64,000 nt of DNA from Phycisphaeraceae bacterium (lineage in GTDB: Bacteria; Planctomycetota; Phycisphaerae; Phycisphaerales; UBA1924): positions 1,178,001-1,242,000 of the forward strand of contig CP054186.1 in NCBI GenBank assembly GCA_015200025.1, given 5' to 3'. The first letter of the stretch is position 1. Each line of letters starts with the position of its first letter. Below, in pieces: positions 28,797-38,262 of the stretch. The position numbers and the translations under genes are program-made. The notes below the pieces were generated by a model. That model was not told the origin of the DNA, searched no databases, and saw only the letters and a list, made by a program, of their open reading frames with translations.

Positions 28797-29130
28797 GCCC
28801 GCGTGTCTCCCGGGGACGCCGACCGGGTGGCCCTTGGCCTCCTCCACCTTGACGGAGGCCGAACCGGGTGTGCGAGACCCGTGGGCGTCGGCGACGTTCT
28901 CAATTGGGGACAAGGATAACCTCCGGAAGGCTCGGATGCGAGTCCCGACCAAACGCCGAGACGCCTGCGTCTTCGGCGGGGTGGGCTTGGTCTGTTCGTG
29001 CCCGGGCCGGGGTGTGTTTCATCGATCGGCCGTGAAGTCCACGGTCGGCGACGATCGGGTCGGGCCCGGGCCCTCACCCGGGTCGAGCACCACCGCCCTA
29101 ATGGCCCCAAAGCGGGCCGGGAGTACGACG
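28797..29130. other. Intergenic divergent region, 334 nt
   Basis: This spacer separates the divergent PilT-like and phosphatase-like lipoprotein genes. It contains a 12-bp palindrome GGGCCCGGGCCC at 29062-29073. An AT-richer patch near 28898-28920 (TTCTCAATTGGGGACAAGGA) could carry a promoter, but no -35/-10 pair with correct spacing is clear. Nothing else is recognisable. Confidence 0.5.
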
Positions 29131-30159
29131 ATGACAGCTCGGATTGAACGATGGTCGATGGTCTTGGCCGGAGGCGTGTGCGGGGTGCTCGTCCTCGGCT
29201 CGGTGTCCGGGTGCGCCGCCGGGGGTGACCGACCCACAGACGGTCCGACGGCCGGGGGCGTGGCCGGGGCGGACGATCCGTACGCGGCGGTCAACACCGT
29301 GGCCTACGACCGAGGCGTCTGGCAGCAGCTCCTGAGCGACCACACGAAGATCCGGCGTTCGGTCGTGTACTCGCCCACGGGCGTGGACGCGACGACCGAG
29401 AGCGACGACCCCATCGTGGCCGCCCGCATCAAGGACCACGCCCGATCGATGCAGGCGAGGATCAAGGCGGGCGCCCGGGTGAGGGTCTGGGACCCCGTGT
29501 TCACCGACCTCTTCGACCGTCACGGCGAGGTCTCGCTCGACGTCACCGAGACCGACCGTGGCGTACGGATCTCCGAGCGAGCGTCGACCCCCGAGGCCGT
29601 CGCCCTGCTCTGGTCCCACGCGGCGGGCGTGAGCGAGTTCGTGCGCGAGGGGCACCGCGCGGGCGGCCGTGCGACGGCGAGGATCCCCACCGGAACTCCG
29701 GTCCCGGCGCCCGAGGTCGCCATCGGCGGCGTGACGCACCGCGTGCTGCTCGCCCAACCCGACGCGGGACAACTCGCGTTGCTCAAAGCATCGGGTGTCG
29801 GGGGCGTGATCAACCTGCGGACGCCCGCGGAGCAGGCCGGGTTCGACGAGGCGACGGCGTCCGCGTCGGCGGGTCTTACGTACACCCCGGTCCCGTTCAA
29901 GAGCCCGGAGGACCTGAGCGACGCGGTGATGGATGCGGCGGTGGCCGCGCTGCGCGAGGCCGAGAGCGCGGGCAGGACCGCCGCGCTTCATTGCCGGACC
30001 GGCAACCGCGCGGGCCCGGTGTGGATCGCGTGGCGGACGCTCGACGGCGGGGTCCCGATCGAGAGGGCGGTCGCCGAGGCGAAGATGATGCAGATGGTCA
30101 CACCCCAGTACGAGGCCATCGCACGCGACTACGTACGCCGCAAGTCCGGCGGCGGGTAA
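29131..30159 (+). CDS. Lipoprotein with DSP/PTPase-like (DUF442-type) domain
   Basis: The 342-residue protein has a signal sequence and lipobox (LVLGSVSGC). Residues about 40-190 form a conserved helical domain (HTKIRRSVVY, TESDDPIVAARIKDH, WDPVFTDLF, HAAGVSEFVREGHRAGG). The C-terminal half is a tyrosine/dual-specificity phosphatase-like domain with GGVINLRTPAEQAGF and the P-loop LHCRTGNRAG, with Cys and Arg of CX4R present. It could act on phospho-substrates in the periplasm. ATG 29131 has GGGAG upstream; ATG 29101 is an in-frame alternative. Confidence 0.82.
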   Translation: MTARIERWSMVLAGGVCGVLVLGSVSGCAAGGDRPTDGPTAGGVAGADDPYAAVNTVAYDRGVWQQLLSDHTKIRRSVVYSPTGVDATTESDDPIVAARIKDHARSMQARIKAGARVRVWDPVFTDLFDRHGEVSLDVTETDRGVRISERASTPEAVALLWSHAAGVSEFVREGHRAGGRATARIPTGTPVPAPEVAIGGVTHRVLLAQPDAGQLALLKASGVGGVINLRTPAEQAGFDEATASASAGLTYTPVPFKSPEDLSDAVMDAAVAALREAESAGRTAALHCRTGNRAGPVWIAWRTLDGGVPIERAVAEAKMMQMVTPQYEAIARDYVRRKSGGG

Positions 30160-30200
30160 CGCCGCCATCCGGAAAGACATCGCGTGTCCGCGCGCCGCCT

Positions 30201-30206
30201 TACGCT
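30201..30206 (+). promoter_or_regulatory. -10-like TANNNT next to the CDF transporter start
   Basis: TACGCT lies six bases (CCGCCA) before the ATG at 30213. There is no Shine-Dalgarno. The box sits in the 53-nt spacer after the lipoprotein gene. Confidence 0.42.
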
Positions 30207-30212
30207 CCGCCA

Positions 30213-31136
30213 ATGGCGAGCGCGGAACTCGAACGCAACACGCTGATCGGGCTGGCGGTGAGTGTGATCCTCGCGGCGGGGAAGATCATCGCCGGGGTGC
30301 TGGGGCGCTCGAGCGCCCTCATCGCCGACGGGGTCGAGTCGCTCGCGGACACCGTCGGGTCGGTGGTGGTGTGGATGGGCCTCCGCGTGGCGGACCGGGA
30401 GCCCGACGCGGCCCACCCGTACGGGTACGGGCGGGCCGAGACCGTCGCGGCGCTGACCGTCGGCGGGCTCCTGATCGCGGCGGCGATGCTCATCGTCGTC
30501 AACGCCGTCGGTGATATCATGACCCCCCACGACGCGCCGGCGGCGTGGACCCTGATCGTGCTGGTCGTGGTCGTGGCGGTCAAGGAATTCCTCTTCCGGC
30601 GAGTCCTGAGGGGCGCCGAGCGGTTCGATTCCGACGCCGCGAAGGCCGACGCATGGCACCACCGATCGGACGCGATCACCTCGGCGGCCGCATTCATCGG
30701 TGTCCTCATCGCGGTCGTGGGGCCCGGGCTCTTCGACGCGCCGCGGCTCGTGCTCGCCGACGAAGCGGCGGCCATCGTGGCGAGCGGGGTGATCCTCCTG
30801 ACCGCCGCGAGGCTCATCCGCCCCGCGCTGCTCGAGCTGCTCGACGCGTCGTCGCCCGAACTGGCGTCGGCGGTGCGCGCGACCGCCGCGGGGGTCGAGG
30901 GGGTCCGCGTGATCGAGAAGGTCCACGCCCGCAAGAGCGGGCGGGGCTTCCTCGTGGACATGCACGTGCACGTCGCGCCCGAGATGGAGGTCCGCGCGGG
31001 CCACGCGCTCGCCGGGAAGGTCAAGGCTACCGTCTTGGCGGCGCACCCCCGGGTCCGGCACGTCCTGATCCACGTCGAACCCGATGAACGCCCCGCTGTC
31101 CCCCCCACGGCCCCGGGCCAGGGGGGTTGCACCTGA
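30213..31136 (+). CDS. Cation diffusion facilitator family exporter
   Basis: The 307-residue inner-membrane protein exports divalent cations (Zn, Fe, Mn or Co) in exchange for protons. It opens with ALIADGVESLADTVGSVVVW and has the family's HPYGYGRAETV, then DAWHHRSDAITSAAAFIGV carrying the second metal-site His and Asp residues. The C-terminal cytoplasmic domain has VIEKVHARKSGRGFLVDMHV. Six membrane segments fit. The metal cannot be read from the motifs. The stop overlaps the next ATG by one base (TGATG), so the two genes are coupled. Confidence 0.94.
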   Translation: MASAELERNTLIGLAVSVILAAGKIIAGVLGRSSALIADGVESLADTVGSVVVWMGLRVADREPDAAHPYGYGRAETVAALTVGGLLIAAAMLIVVNAVGDIMTPHDAPAAWTLIVLVVVVAVKEFLFRRVLRGAERFDSDAAKADAWHHRSDAITSAAAFIGVLIAVVGPGLFDAPRLVLADEAAAIVASGVILLTAARLIRPALLELLDASSPELASAVRATAAGVEGVRVIEKVHARKSGRGFLVDMHVHVAPEMEVRAGHALAGKVKATVLAAHPRVRHVLIHVEPDERPAVPPTAPGQGGCT

Positions 31137-31855
31137 TGCGTTGGCTCGTGGCGACCCTCCTCACCGCCGTGCTGTCCGGGTGCGGCGGCCCGTTCATCGG
31201 CACGAGCGTCGAAGGTCGGCCCATCGAGGCCCTCACGTTCGGGGCCGGGCGCCCGCTCGTCCTGATCGTGGGCTCCATCCACGGGAACGAGCCCGAGGGG
31301 CTGCCCGCGGTGGCGGCCCTGATCGAGCGATGGACCGAATCGCCCCCGCCCGCCCGGTCTCGCGTGATCCCGGACCTCAACCCGGACGCCACGGCGAACC
31401 GGACGCGGGGTAACGCCAGGGGCGTGGACCTCAACCGAAACTGGCCGACCGCGAATTTCCGACCCTCGCGTACACACGGGCCGGCCCCGCTCAGCGAGCC
31501 CGAGAGCCTCGCGCTGGCCCGCGAACTGGCCCGGCACCCGCCCGACCTGGTGATCGTCTGCCATTCGATCCGCTCCGGACCGTTCGTGAACTTCGACGGC
31601 CCGGCCGGCGAGCTCGCGGCCCGGTTCGCGGCGGCGGCGGGACTGAACGACCCGAGGTGGCGCGTCGTCCCCGACATGGGCTACGGGACGCCCGGCTCGC
31701 TGGGGACATACCTCGGCGTCGAGCGGGGCGTCCCGATCCTCACCGTCGAGTTCTCGAGAGGGCACGACCCCGACGCCGCGGCCCGCGCGCTGATCGCCGG
31801 CGTCGGCGCGGTCCTCGACGCCCATCCGGCTACGGTCCGCGACCCGACCCGATGA
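31136..31855 (+). CDS. M14-family (MpaA-like) zinc carboxypeptidase lipoprotein
   Basis: The 239-residue protein has a lipobox (LTAVLSGC). The M14 metallopeptidase residues are all visible: zinc ligands HGNE in GSIHGNEPEG, substrate-binding GVDLNRNWP, the third ligand His in VIVCHSIRSG, and the catalytic Glu in TVEFSRGH. It resembles murein peptide amidase A, which trims peptidoglycan peptides, but here as a lipoprotein. It is coupled to the cation exporter upstream. Its 3' end overlaps the opposite-strand kinase gene by 26 bp. Confidence 0.88.
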   Translation: MRWLVATLLTAVLSGCGGPFIGTSVEGRPIEALTFGAGRPLVLIVGSIHGNEPEGLPAVAALIERWTESPPPARSRVIPDLNPDATANRTRGNARGVDLNRNWPTANFRPSRTHGPAPLSEPESLALARELARHPPDLVIVCHSIRSGPFVNFDGPAGELAARFAAAAGLNDPRWRVVPDMGYGTPGSLGTYLGVERGVPILTVEFSRGHDPDAAARALIAGVGAVLDAHPATVRDPTR

Positions 31856-34800
31856 CCGCCCGCGCCTCATCCACGAGATTCATCGTTTCCGGATCATCCT
31901 GACCCGGCGTTCCCGCCAACGCGAGGGCCCGCTCGAGCGACGCCGCCGCCTCGCCCCCACGCCCGAGCCGGTGCTGCGCGATCGCCATCGGAGCCCAGTT
32001 GACCGCTTGATTCGCACGACCCACCCCCGCGCCCGCCGATTCGGAATCCATGAACGCCCGTATCGCCTCCTCGTGCCGCCCCGCGCGGAGGTACGCGTAC
32101 CCGAGCGTGTTGAGGATCGCCCAGTGCCCGGGCAAGGCCCGGTCGGCGGCCTCGGCCAGCACGACCGCCCGCTCGTGCGACCCGGGCGCGCGGTCCGGCC
32201 GCACCACGATCGACCACGCGGAACTGTTGAGCCGAGCCGCGTTATCCCCGAGCCGGGCCAGCATCCCGATCACCTCGGCTCGAAGGTCGTCCGAGATCCG
32301 CGGGTCGGCCGCCACGTCTCGCCGAAGATCGTCGGTGGTCCGGTTCTCGCGGTCGAGACGGAGAAACGCCTGCATGGCGGACGCCGTCACGCTCCGCCGG
32401 GGGACGTGCGTGCCGGGGATCGGCGCGAGCTCCCACGCGACGGTGGCCTCGCGGGCCGAGGCGACGAGCCGGCGTTCGCCGTCGAGCGCCACGCCGAGAA
32501 CCATCTCGTGCCCCGTCGCGATGGCGCAGAGTTCGCGCTGCTCGCCTTCGAGCCGGTCCCAGATCAGCACCTGCCCGTCGCGCGTCCCGGCGAGCACCCG
32601 CGAGAACTCACGCTCGAAATGCCAGCTCAACGCGGTGATCGCCGAAGTGGCGCCCAGCAGCGTCCCGGCCGGGGTGAGGCGGCCGACGCGGGTATCGACA
32701 TCGACACGGTAGATATGGACGGCGTCCCCGGCGGCGACGGCGAGGGATTCGCCCCCCGACCCGAACACCAGCGCCGAGATGTCCCCGTGGGGCCCGGTGT
32801 CGCGGGCAAGGTTCCGGCGCTCCCCCGTGTCGATGAGTGCGAGCCGGGCGGTGCCGCCCTCGCCCGACGACGCCGCGGCCAACCTCGCCACGTTCGGCGC
32901 GTACGCCAGGGCAAACACCCGCCCGCTCATCGCGGGCATCACCGTGTGCGACCCGTCATGGGCCTTCCATTCAACGAGAGTTCCGTCGGCGTACCCGGCG
33001 GCGAGGGTGAACGGATCTTTCCACGCCATCGCGGTGACGGGCTGTTCCAGCCCCGGTATCGAGAGCACCGTCCCGGGCGTGCCATTGAGAAGGTGGAACA
33101 GGGCAACCTTCCCTCGCCCCGCGTCCGTGGCCACCCACGACTCGTCCGGCGCGACCGCCAGGACCCGGACCTCGTGCGTGCCGACGGACCGGCGCCATTC
33201 CACCCGACCGGTGCGAGTATCCCATGCGGATACGGTGCACCAGTCGCCCCGCGCGACGAAGGCGGTGCTCGGTGAGATCGCGGCCGAAGCGTGCTGGCCG
33301 TCGTGAATGTGCACCGCATAGGCCGAGGGCATCACCTCGGGGATCAGGGCCCAGTCCCTCGACCCGGCGACGGACACGCCGACCGTCCCGGGACGTCCCG
33401 CGAAGCGGTCCAGCGGCGCGCCGAAACCCGCCAGCCCCGGGCCGAGCCGAGCCCCGGTCCACACGTGGTAGGACTGGACCTTCATGGGCTGCTCGCCGAC
33501 GAGCATGGTGCTTTCGGTGTCCGTGAAAACCGCCGCCGGGGTCATCCATGTGTCGGCGTATGAGATCGGGATCGTCGTGTGCGTCACGCCGTCGCGGACG
33601 CCGACGACGGCCAGTTCGTGCGACCGCCCGGGGCCGGGGCGCACCTCGATCGCGTAGTTCCGGTCGATCGAAAAATCCTGGATGTACCCATCCGTCCGGC
33701 GGATGAGCGAGGCGGTTTCGACGTCGAAGATGTTTTTTCCCGCCGCGAGGATCAGACCGTCGGGCGAGAACACCGTCGCGATCGGGTCGGGGCAGGGCAG
33801 GTCGGCGATCACTGAACCGGTCTCGCCCCGCCGAACCACGACGCGCGACTCCCGCTCGAGCGCGTACGCGAAGGTCTCCCCATCGCGGGCGACGGTGACC
33901 CACGTCGGCTCGGACGACCCCACGGGGTCGGACCACTCGAGACGACCGGTCTCCGGGTCTCGACGCTCGAACCCCGAAGGTCCGTACACCAACGCCCCGA
34001 GCCCGTTCCGCAGCGGATTGATCGACCGGCGGTCGGGGGCGGAAGGAGCCCACGAGGCGATCCTCTCGCCCGTGGCCTGGTCGGTGAAAGTGTGGCCCAC
34101 CCCGGGTTCAAACCGGTGCGTGGCGCCCCGGTCGTCGGGGAGCGTGAACGACCCGCGGGGGTACCGTTCGAAGGACGGATCGGCCCAACGCCGGACAAAG
34201 CGCCACTCCCACCCGCGCCTCGCCTCGGGCACCTCTTCGAGCACGCGGACCGCGGCCCCGGGGCCCGCCGACGCGCGGATCGCCCCGAGTGCGGCCGCGA
34301 GCGAGGCCCGGTACGCGTTCCGCTCGGCCTGGTCCTTCAGGCCCTCGGCCTCGAGTCGGGCGTCGTGCTCCCGGGCCGCCAGGATCGACACCGCCACCAC
34401 CCCCGCCACGAGGATGAGCATCGATGCCGCGACGCCGACGGCCAGCCCCGGGTTCCGACGCGCGAACTTGCGGATCTGCTCGAACGTCCCCGTCGGCCGG
34501 GCGCGGATGGGTTCGTCGCCCAAATGCCGGCGGAGGTCCTCGGCCAGCTCGGAGGCCGAGGCGTACCGGCGATGGGGCTCTTTCGCCAGCGCCCGCCCCG
34601 TGATGGTGTCGAGGTCGCCCGCGAACGTGCGGCTGACCGAAACCAGACGCCTCGGCTCGTCCTCGCGGATCCGCCGGGCCGCCTCGGGGAGCGGGAGATT
34701 CTCCAGGTTGATGGGGGTGCGCCCGGCGAGAAGCTCGTACAGGATCACGCCCAGGGCGTACACGTCCGTCCTCGCATCGACGGCCGCGGGGTCGCCCCCG

Positions 34801-35579
34801 ACCTGTTCGGGGCTCATGTACGGGAGCGTCCCGAGCATCTGACCGGCGTGCGTCATCAGCGACCCCAGGCCCGTTTCCGCGCCCTCGCGCACCAGGCGCG
34901 CGATCCCGAAGTCCAGCACCCGGGGTTCCCCCGCATCGTCGACCAGGATGTTCCCCGGCTTGAGGTCCCGGTGGATCACCCCGCGCGTGTGCGCGTGGTG
35001 CACCGCCTCGCACACCCGCACCATCATCTCGGCCCGCCGACGGACCGACAGCCCACGCGTCCGGCAATACCGGTCCAATGGCTCGCCCCGAACCAGTTCC
35101 ATCGCGATGAAGGGCCTCGGTCCGTCGGGCGTCTCGAACCGCCCCGCCTCGTAGATCGACGCGATCCCGGGGTGCGAAAGCCTCCCGAGCACCTCGGCCT
35201 CAGCCTCGAACCGCCGCAGCGCCGGCCGCGAGATCATCCCGGGGCGGATGACCTTCAATGCCACGGCCCGGTCGGGGTGGTCCTGGCGGGCCTCGTACAC
35301 CAGCCCCATCCCGCCCTCCCCAATCAGCCTCACGATCCGGTACCCGCCGATGCGCTCGGGGACCGCGACGGGCCCGACGCCGACCCCGGGCGCATCCCGG
35401 CGCGCCCCGGAGAGGAACGTCTCGCCGGCCTCGAGATCGTGCCTGAGCAGTTCCTCCACCCGCTGACGGACCGCGGGTTCCGGGCACCGCTCTCGAAGGA
35501 ACGCCTCCCGGGCCTCGAAGGGGAGGTCCGCGGCCTCGCCGAAGAGCGCTTCGATCTCGCGCGACGGCTCACCCGGCAT
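31830..35579 (-). CDS. Transmembrane Ser/Thr protein kinase with WD40-like and TPR regions
   Basis: The 1249-residue protein starts with a helical segment. The kinase domain (about 78-345) has glycine loop GEGGMG (88-92), Lys109 in VALKV, catalytic HRDLKPGN (203-210) and DFG (223-225). A membrane segment (VGVAASMLILVAGVVAVSIL, about 380-400) follows. The next 700 residues are WD40/quinoprotein-like repeats, for example VTAMAWKDPFTLAAGYADGT and ISALVFGSGGESLAVAAGD. TPR repeats close it (LNTLGYAYLRAGRHEEAIRA). It overlaps the sigma factor gene by 11 bp, so the sigma factor is a plausible substrate. Confidence 0.93.
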   Translation of the reverse strand: MPGEPSREIEALFGEAADLPFEAREAFLRERCPEPAVRQRVEELLRHDLEAGETFLSGARRDAPGVGVGPVAVPERIGGYRIVRLIGEGGMGLVYEARQDHPDRAVALKVIRPGMISRPALRRFEAEAEVLGRLSHPGIASIYEAGRFETPDGPRPFIAMELVRGEPLDRYCRTRGLSVRRRAEMMVRVCEAVHHAHTRGVIHRDLKPGNILVDDAGEPRVLDFGIARLVREGAETGLGSLMTHAGQMLGTLPYMSPEQVGGDPAAVDARTDVYALGVILYELLAGRTPINLENLPLPEAARRIREDEPRRLVSVSRTFAGDLDTITGRALAKEPHRRYASASELAEDLRRHLGDEPIRARPTGTFEQIRKFARRNPGLAVGVAASMLILVAGVVAVSILAAREHDARLEAEGLKDQAERNAYRASLAAALGAIRASAGPGAAVRVLEEVPEARRGWEWRFVRRWADPSFERYPRGSFTLPDDRGATHRFEPGVGHTFTDQATGERIASWAPSAPDRRSINPLRNGLGALVYGPSGFERRDPETGRLEWSDPVGSSEPTWVTVARDGETFAYALERESRVVVRRGETGSVIADLPCPDPIATVFSPDGLILAAGKNIFDVETASLIRRTDGYIQDFSIDRNYAIEVRPGPGRSHELAVVGVRDGVTHTTIPISYADTWMTPAAVFTDTESTMLVGEQPMKVQSYHVWTGARLGPGLAGFGAPLDRFAGRPGTVGVSVAGSRDWALIPEVMPSAYAVHIHDGQHASAAISPSTAFVARGDWCTVSAWDTRTGRVEWRRSVGTHEVRVLAVAPDESWVATDAGRGKVALFHLLNGTPGTVLSIPGLEQPVTAMAWKDPFTLAAGYADGTLVEWKAHDGSHTVMPAMSGRVFALAYAPNVARLAAASSGEGGTARLALIDTGERRNLARDTGPHGDISALVFGSGGESLAVAAGDAVHIYRVDVDTRVGRLTPAGTLLGATSAITALSWHFEREFSRVLAGTRDGQVLIWDRLEGEQRELCAIATGHEMVLGVALDGERRLVASAREATVAWELAPIPGTHVPRRSVTASAMQAFLRLDRENRTTDDLRRDVAADPRISDDLRAEVIGMLARLGDNAARLNSSAWSIVVRPDRAPGSHERAVVLAEAADRALPGHWAILNTLGYAYLRAGRHEEAIRAFMDSESAGAGVGRANQAVNWAPMAIAQHRLGRGGEAAASLERALALAGTPGQDDPETMNLVDEARAVIGSGRGP

Positions 35580-36168
35580 CCGCGGCCCCCCCCGGCGCGT
35601 CGCCCATGAGCCGCGCGCGGAGCCCGGCGCGAACGAAACGCCACGTGCGCTCGAACGTCCGCAGCGGGAGGCCCATCGCCTCGGCGGCCTGCTCGATGGT
35701 CAGCCCCGCGAAAAACCGGAGCATGACCATCCGATGGTGCTCGGGCTCCTCGGATTCGAGCCGGGTGAGCACCTCGTGCAGGGCCAGCAGCGTCTCGGGC
35801 GGGGTATCGAGGGCGAACGACGCCGCGTCGAGGTCGACCCGGCTCCGTCCCCCGCCCGCCTTGGGCCCCGCCTTCCGCCTGGCGTCCTCGACGAGGATGT
35901 CCCGCATCGCACGGGCCGCGGCGAAGAAAAAGTGCGCCCGGTTCGCGTACCCCTCGGGCTCCCTACCCACGAGCCGCACATACGCCTCGTGGACCAGGGC
36001 GGTCGTCTGAAGGGTCCGCCCGGGCGGGCCCGACGCCAGCCTCGCGTGCGCCAAACGATGCAACTCCCCGTACACCTCCCGGAGCAGGGTGTCGGCGGCG
36101 GCGCGGTCACCCCCCGTGGCCTGGTCGATGATCCGCGTGAGCCTGTCCTGGGAACCGCTCGAATGCAT
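35569..36168 (-). CDS. ECF-like RNA polymerase sigma factor (planctomycete TIGR02999 type)
   Basis: The 199-residue protein directs RNA polymerase to specific promoters. Region 2 contains LHRLAHARLASGPPGRTLQT and LVHEAYVRLVG, then FFFAAARAMRDILVEDARRK; region 4 contains LRFFAGLTIEQAAEAMGLPL and RTFERTWRFVRAGL. This matches the ECF-like group that planctomycetes pair with Ser/Thr kinases. There is no anti-sigma gene; instead the gene overlaps the kinase gene downstream. Control by phosphorylation, as shown for kinase-linked ECF factors elsewhere, is an inference. Confidence 0.93.
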   Translation of the reverse strand: MHSSGSQDRLTRIIDQATGGDRAAADTLLREVYGELHRLAHARLASGPPGRTLQTTALVHEAYVRLVGREPEGYANRAHFFFAAARAMRDILVEDARRKAGPKAGGGRSRVDLDAASFALDTPPETLLALHEVLTRLESEEPEHHRMVMLRFFAGLTIEQAAEAMGLPLRTFERTWRFVRAGLRARLMGDAPGGAADAG

Positions 36169-36321
36169 CCGTACGGACCGTCCACTCGGCCACCATTCAT
36201 CCCGCGTTCTGACTCAAAAGGGCCGATGAGCGAAGTGTACGCGACGGACGGATCAGCACGCCCTCCCGAGTTCAAGGGCCGGGGTGTTGGCGATCTTCGG
36301 ACTCGCGGAGCCCACCCGCAC

Positions 36322-37443
36322 CTAAACCCGCTCTCCGACCGCGTTGGTCGCGCTTTCGAGATGCGGCCGGAGCGCCGTGTACATCCGTTGCACACAGGCC
36401 GACAGCCCCCGAGCGGCCTCGGGCCACTGATCCGGCGCGGAGGTATACCCAACATCCACGGGGTACACCGTCAGACTTGACGCCTGACGATTATCCATGC
36501 GATGCCACTCCAAGCCCGGGCCGAATGCCGCGTCGATCTCGGCCCGCCGAGCGTACAACCAATCAAAGACCGCCTTGTTCCAATCGCGCGAACCGGGCCC
36601 GGCATCGATATAGCAATCCGCGGCGCAATTGTCCCGCTTCACGCGGATCACCACACGCACCCCCTTGACCCCAAGACCCGAGGCGAGCCATTCCCCGTCG
36701 GGCGGAGCCCAATTTGTAAACCGCCCTGTCTCGCGCTTTACCTCGGGCAATACCACGGTCCAAAAGGCCCTTCGTTGCGAATGACGAGTCGAGTTCTCGG
36801 CTCGCTGAGCCTGCTCCTTCTCGCGCACCTGCACCATGTAGTCTTCCGCTTCCGGGAGCGGCACAACCTGCTGCACGTCCACGATCGTCTCACCGCCGTT
36901 CGCGTACGGCTTCATCCGCACGCAGCGGATGTCCATGCCTCGCTCATTCAGCCAGAGCACCGCCGTCGTCAGTTCCTTGGAGAAATCGCCCGACACCAGC
37001 ACGAGGCGGACATCCTTGGCGAAATCGTCCTCTCTCGGTTCAGCCCAACCCAAGTGCTTGAGCAGCTCGGACTTCGCGTCCAGGCCCGGCGACGTACGAT
37101 CCAGAAAGGCCTGATGAACTTGGGCGGCCCGGGCGAACGTCATGCCGCTCACCATCGCGGCGTATCGAATCGCTTGGAGGTCCATGTACTCGCCGTCCTC
37201 GCCCCGCTTGAGCTCGATCACGACAAGGTTGGCCTCCTCGTCAACACCGAGCAGATCGATACGCCGGCGCCCGTGGTCCCACTCGCCAAACTCCTCAGCG
37301 ATGACGAGAACATCCGGCGCGACAACGCCGATGTTGACGCGGAGGAGCCGCTGCAAGTCGTCTCGCTCCCGGATCCCGCGCTGAGCAAACGATGTTTCGG
37401 GCAGCGGCTCAATTCGATCGGGCGTAATTCTATACACAGGCAT
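36322..37443 (-). CDS. PD-(D/E)XK nuclease-like protein with DUF4268 C-terminus
   Basis: The 373-residue protein joins a NucS/RecB-like nuclease fold to DUF4268. The first part (1-150) has RRIDLLGVDEEANLVVIELK, giving Asp63, Glu77 and Lys79 of the PD-(D/E)XK site, then a Gln-x3-Tyr motif (LQAIRYAAM). The second part has FWTVVLPEVKRETGRFTNW and NKAVFDWLYARRAEIDAAFG, typical of DUF4268. Base composition is less GC-rich than its neighbours and it lies beside tRNA-Lys, hinting at acquisition. A DNA-repair or defence role is inferred. An AT-rich TATAAA lies five bases before the ATG. Confidence 0.85.
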   Translation of the reverse strand: MPVYRITPDRIEPLPETSFAQRGIRERDDLQRLLRVNIGVVAPDVLVIAEEFGEWDHGRRRIDLLGVDEEANLVVIELKRGEDGEYMDLQAIRYAAMVSGMTFARAAQVHQAFLDRTSPGLDAKSELLKHLGWAEPREDDFAKDVRLVLVSGDFSKELTTAVLWLNERGMDIRCVRMKPYANGGETIVDVQQVVPLPEAEDYMVQVREKEQAQRAENSTRHSQRRAFWTVVLPEVKRETGRFTNWAPPDGEWLASGLGVKGVRVVIRVKRDNCAADCYIDAGPGSRDWNKAVFDWLYARRAEIDAAFGPGLEWHRMDNRQASSLTVYPVDVGYTSAPDQWPEAARGLSACVQRMYTALRPHLESATNAVGERV

Positions 37444-37448
37444 TATTA

Positions 37449-37454
37449 TTTATA
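37449..37454 (-). promoter_or_regulatory. -10-like TATAAA adjacent to the DUF4268 gene start
   Basis: TATAAA lies five bases (TAATA) before the ATG at 37443 in an unusually AT-rich stretch. No -35 is recognised. The spacing is the same as at other suspected leaderless genes here. Confidence 0.4.
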
Positions 37455-37575
37455 GCATCGCCCGCCGTTCATGGCCGATCTGCGTGCGGCTCGTTCTCAA
37501 GAACGGGCACCCCCACGAAGAACGCCGCTAGCCAGAGGCCTCGGGTCTGAATCCCTCGATTGGCCGCGAGATGCC

Positions 37576-37605
37576 CAAACGAAAAGAGACGGCACGCGCC
37601 GTCTC
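37576..37605 (-). terminator. Rho-independent terminator of tRNA-Lys
   Basis: A perfect 8-bp stem GAGACGGC/GCCGTCTC with a four-base loop (37586-37605) lies nine bases after the tRNA 3' end. It is followed on the minus strand by TTTTCGTTTG. Confidence 0.85.
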
Positions 37606-37614
37606 AGATCAAAG

Positions 37615-37687
<73 letters not shown>

Positions 37688-38262
37688 CTGTCTGCCGTCT
37701 CGCCCCGGACGCCCGGGCCAAGGCCCGAACCACCGCGGCGAGCACCACTCTAGGTTTCGAGACCCCATCAGACAACCATCCCCCCACCACCACCATCCCA
37801 CCATCCCACCACCCCGCACCTACGCCCCGCAGACGCCCCGCGTTCTACAACCCGACTCTCGTCTCAACGCAGCTCGTCCGCCACGCGGCCACGCCTCGCC
37901 TCCTCGCCTGCGGCCATACAGCCCCGATGCCTTCCCAGCATCCGAACCAGCCGACTTCGCGCCCATCGCACTCGCCCCGATCCCAGTGCCCGGCCAACCC
38001 AGCCGGCACACACGAACACACTTCAACGCTCATCATCAGCGGTTCAGCTTGCATTGTTCGTAATCCGTACAGATTTGAGACGCACTCGGGTTCACCCCCC
38101 ACCCCCCCCCCCACCCCCACTTTTTCCCATCCCCATCCCCGATCCCGCCGGGCTTGGTGGGGGTTGGGTTGGGCGCCTAGCATCTGTGCTTGTACTGAGG
38201 CGGGCACGGGTCGGCCTGTTCGAGCGGCCCGGAGGGGCCCGGATCCACGATCGGAGCGCACC
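37688..38262. other. Intergenic region, 575 nt, with C-rich tracts
   Basis: This region between tRNA-Lys and rpmF has no convincing gene. It holds two pyrimidine/C-rich tracts (37780-37815 and 38093-38142), the second with a run of 11 C, which form G-rich runs on the minus strand. An AT-richer patch at 38041-38085 (TTGCATTGTTCGTAATCC) may carry the promoters of the fatty-acid operon, but no well-spaced pair of boxes is clear. Confidence 0.5.
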
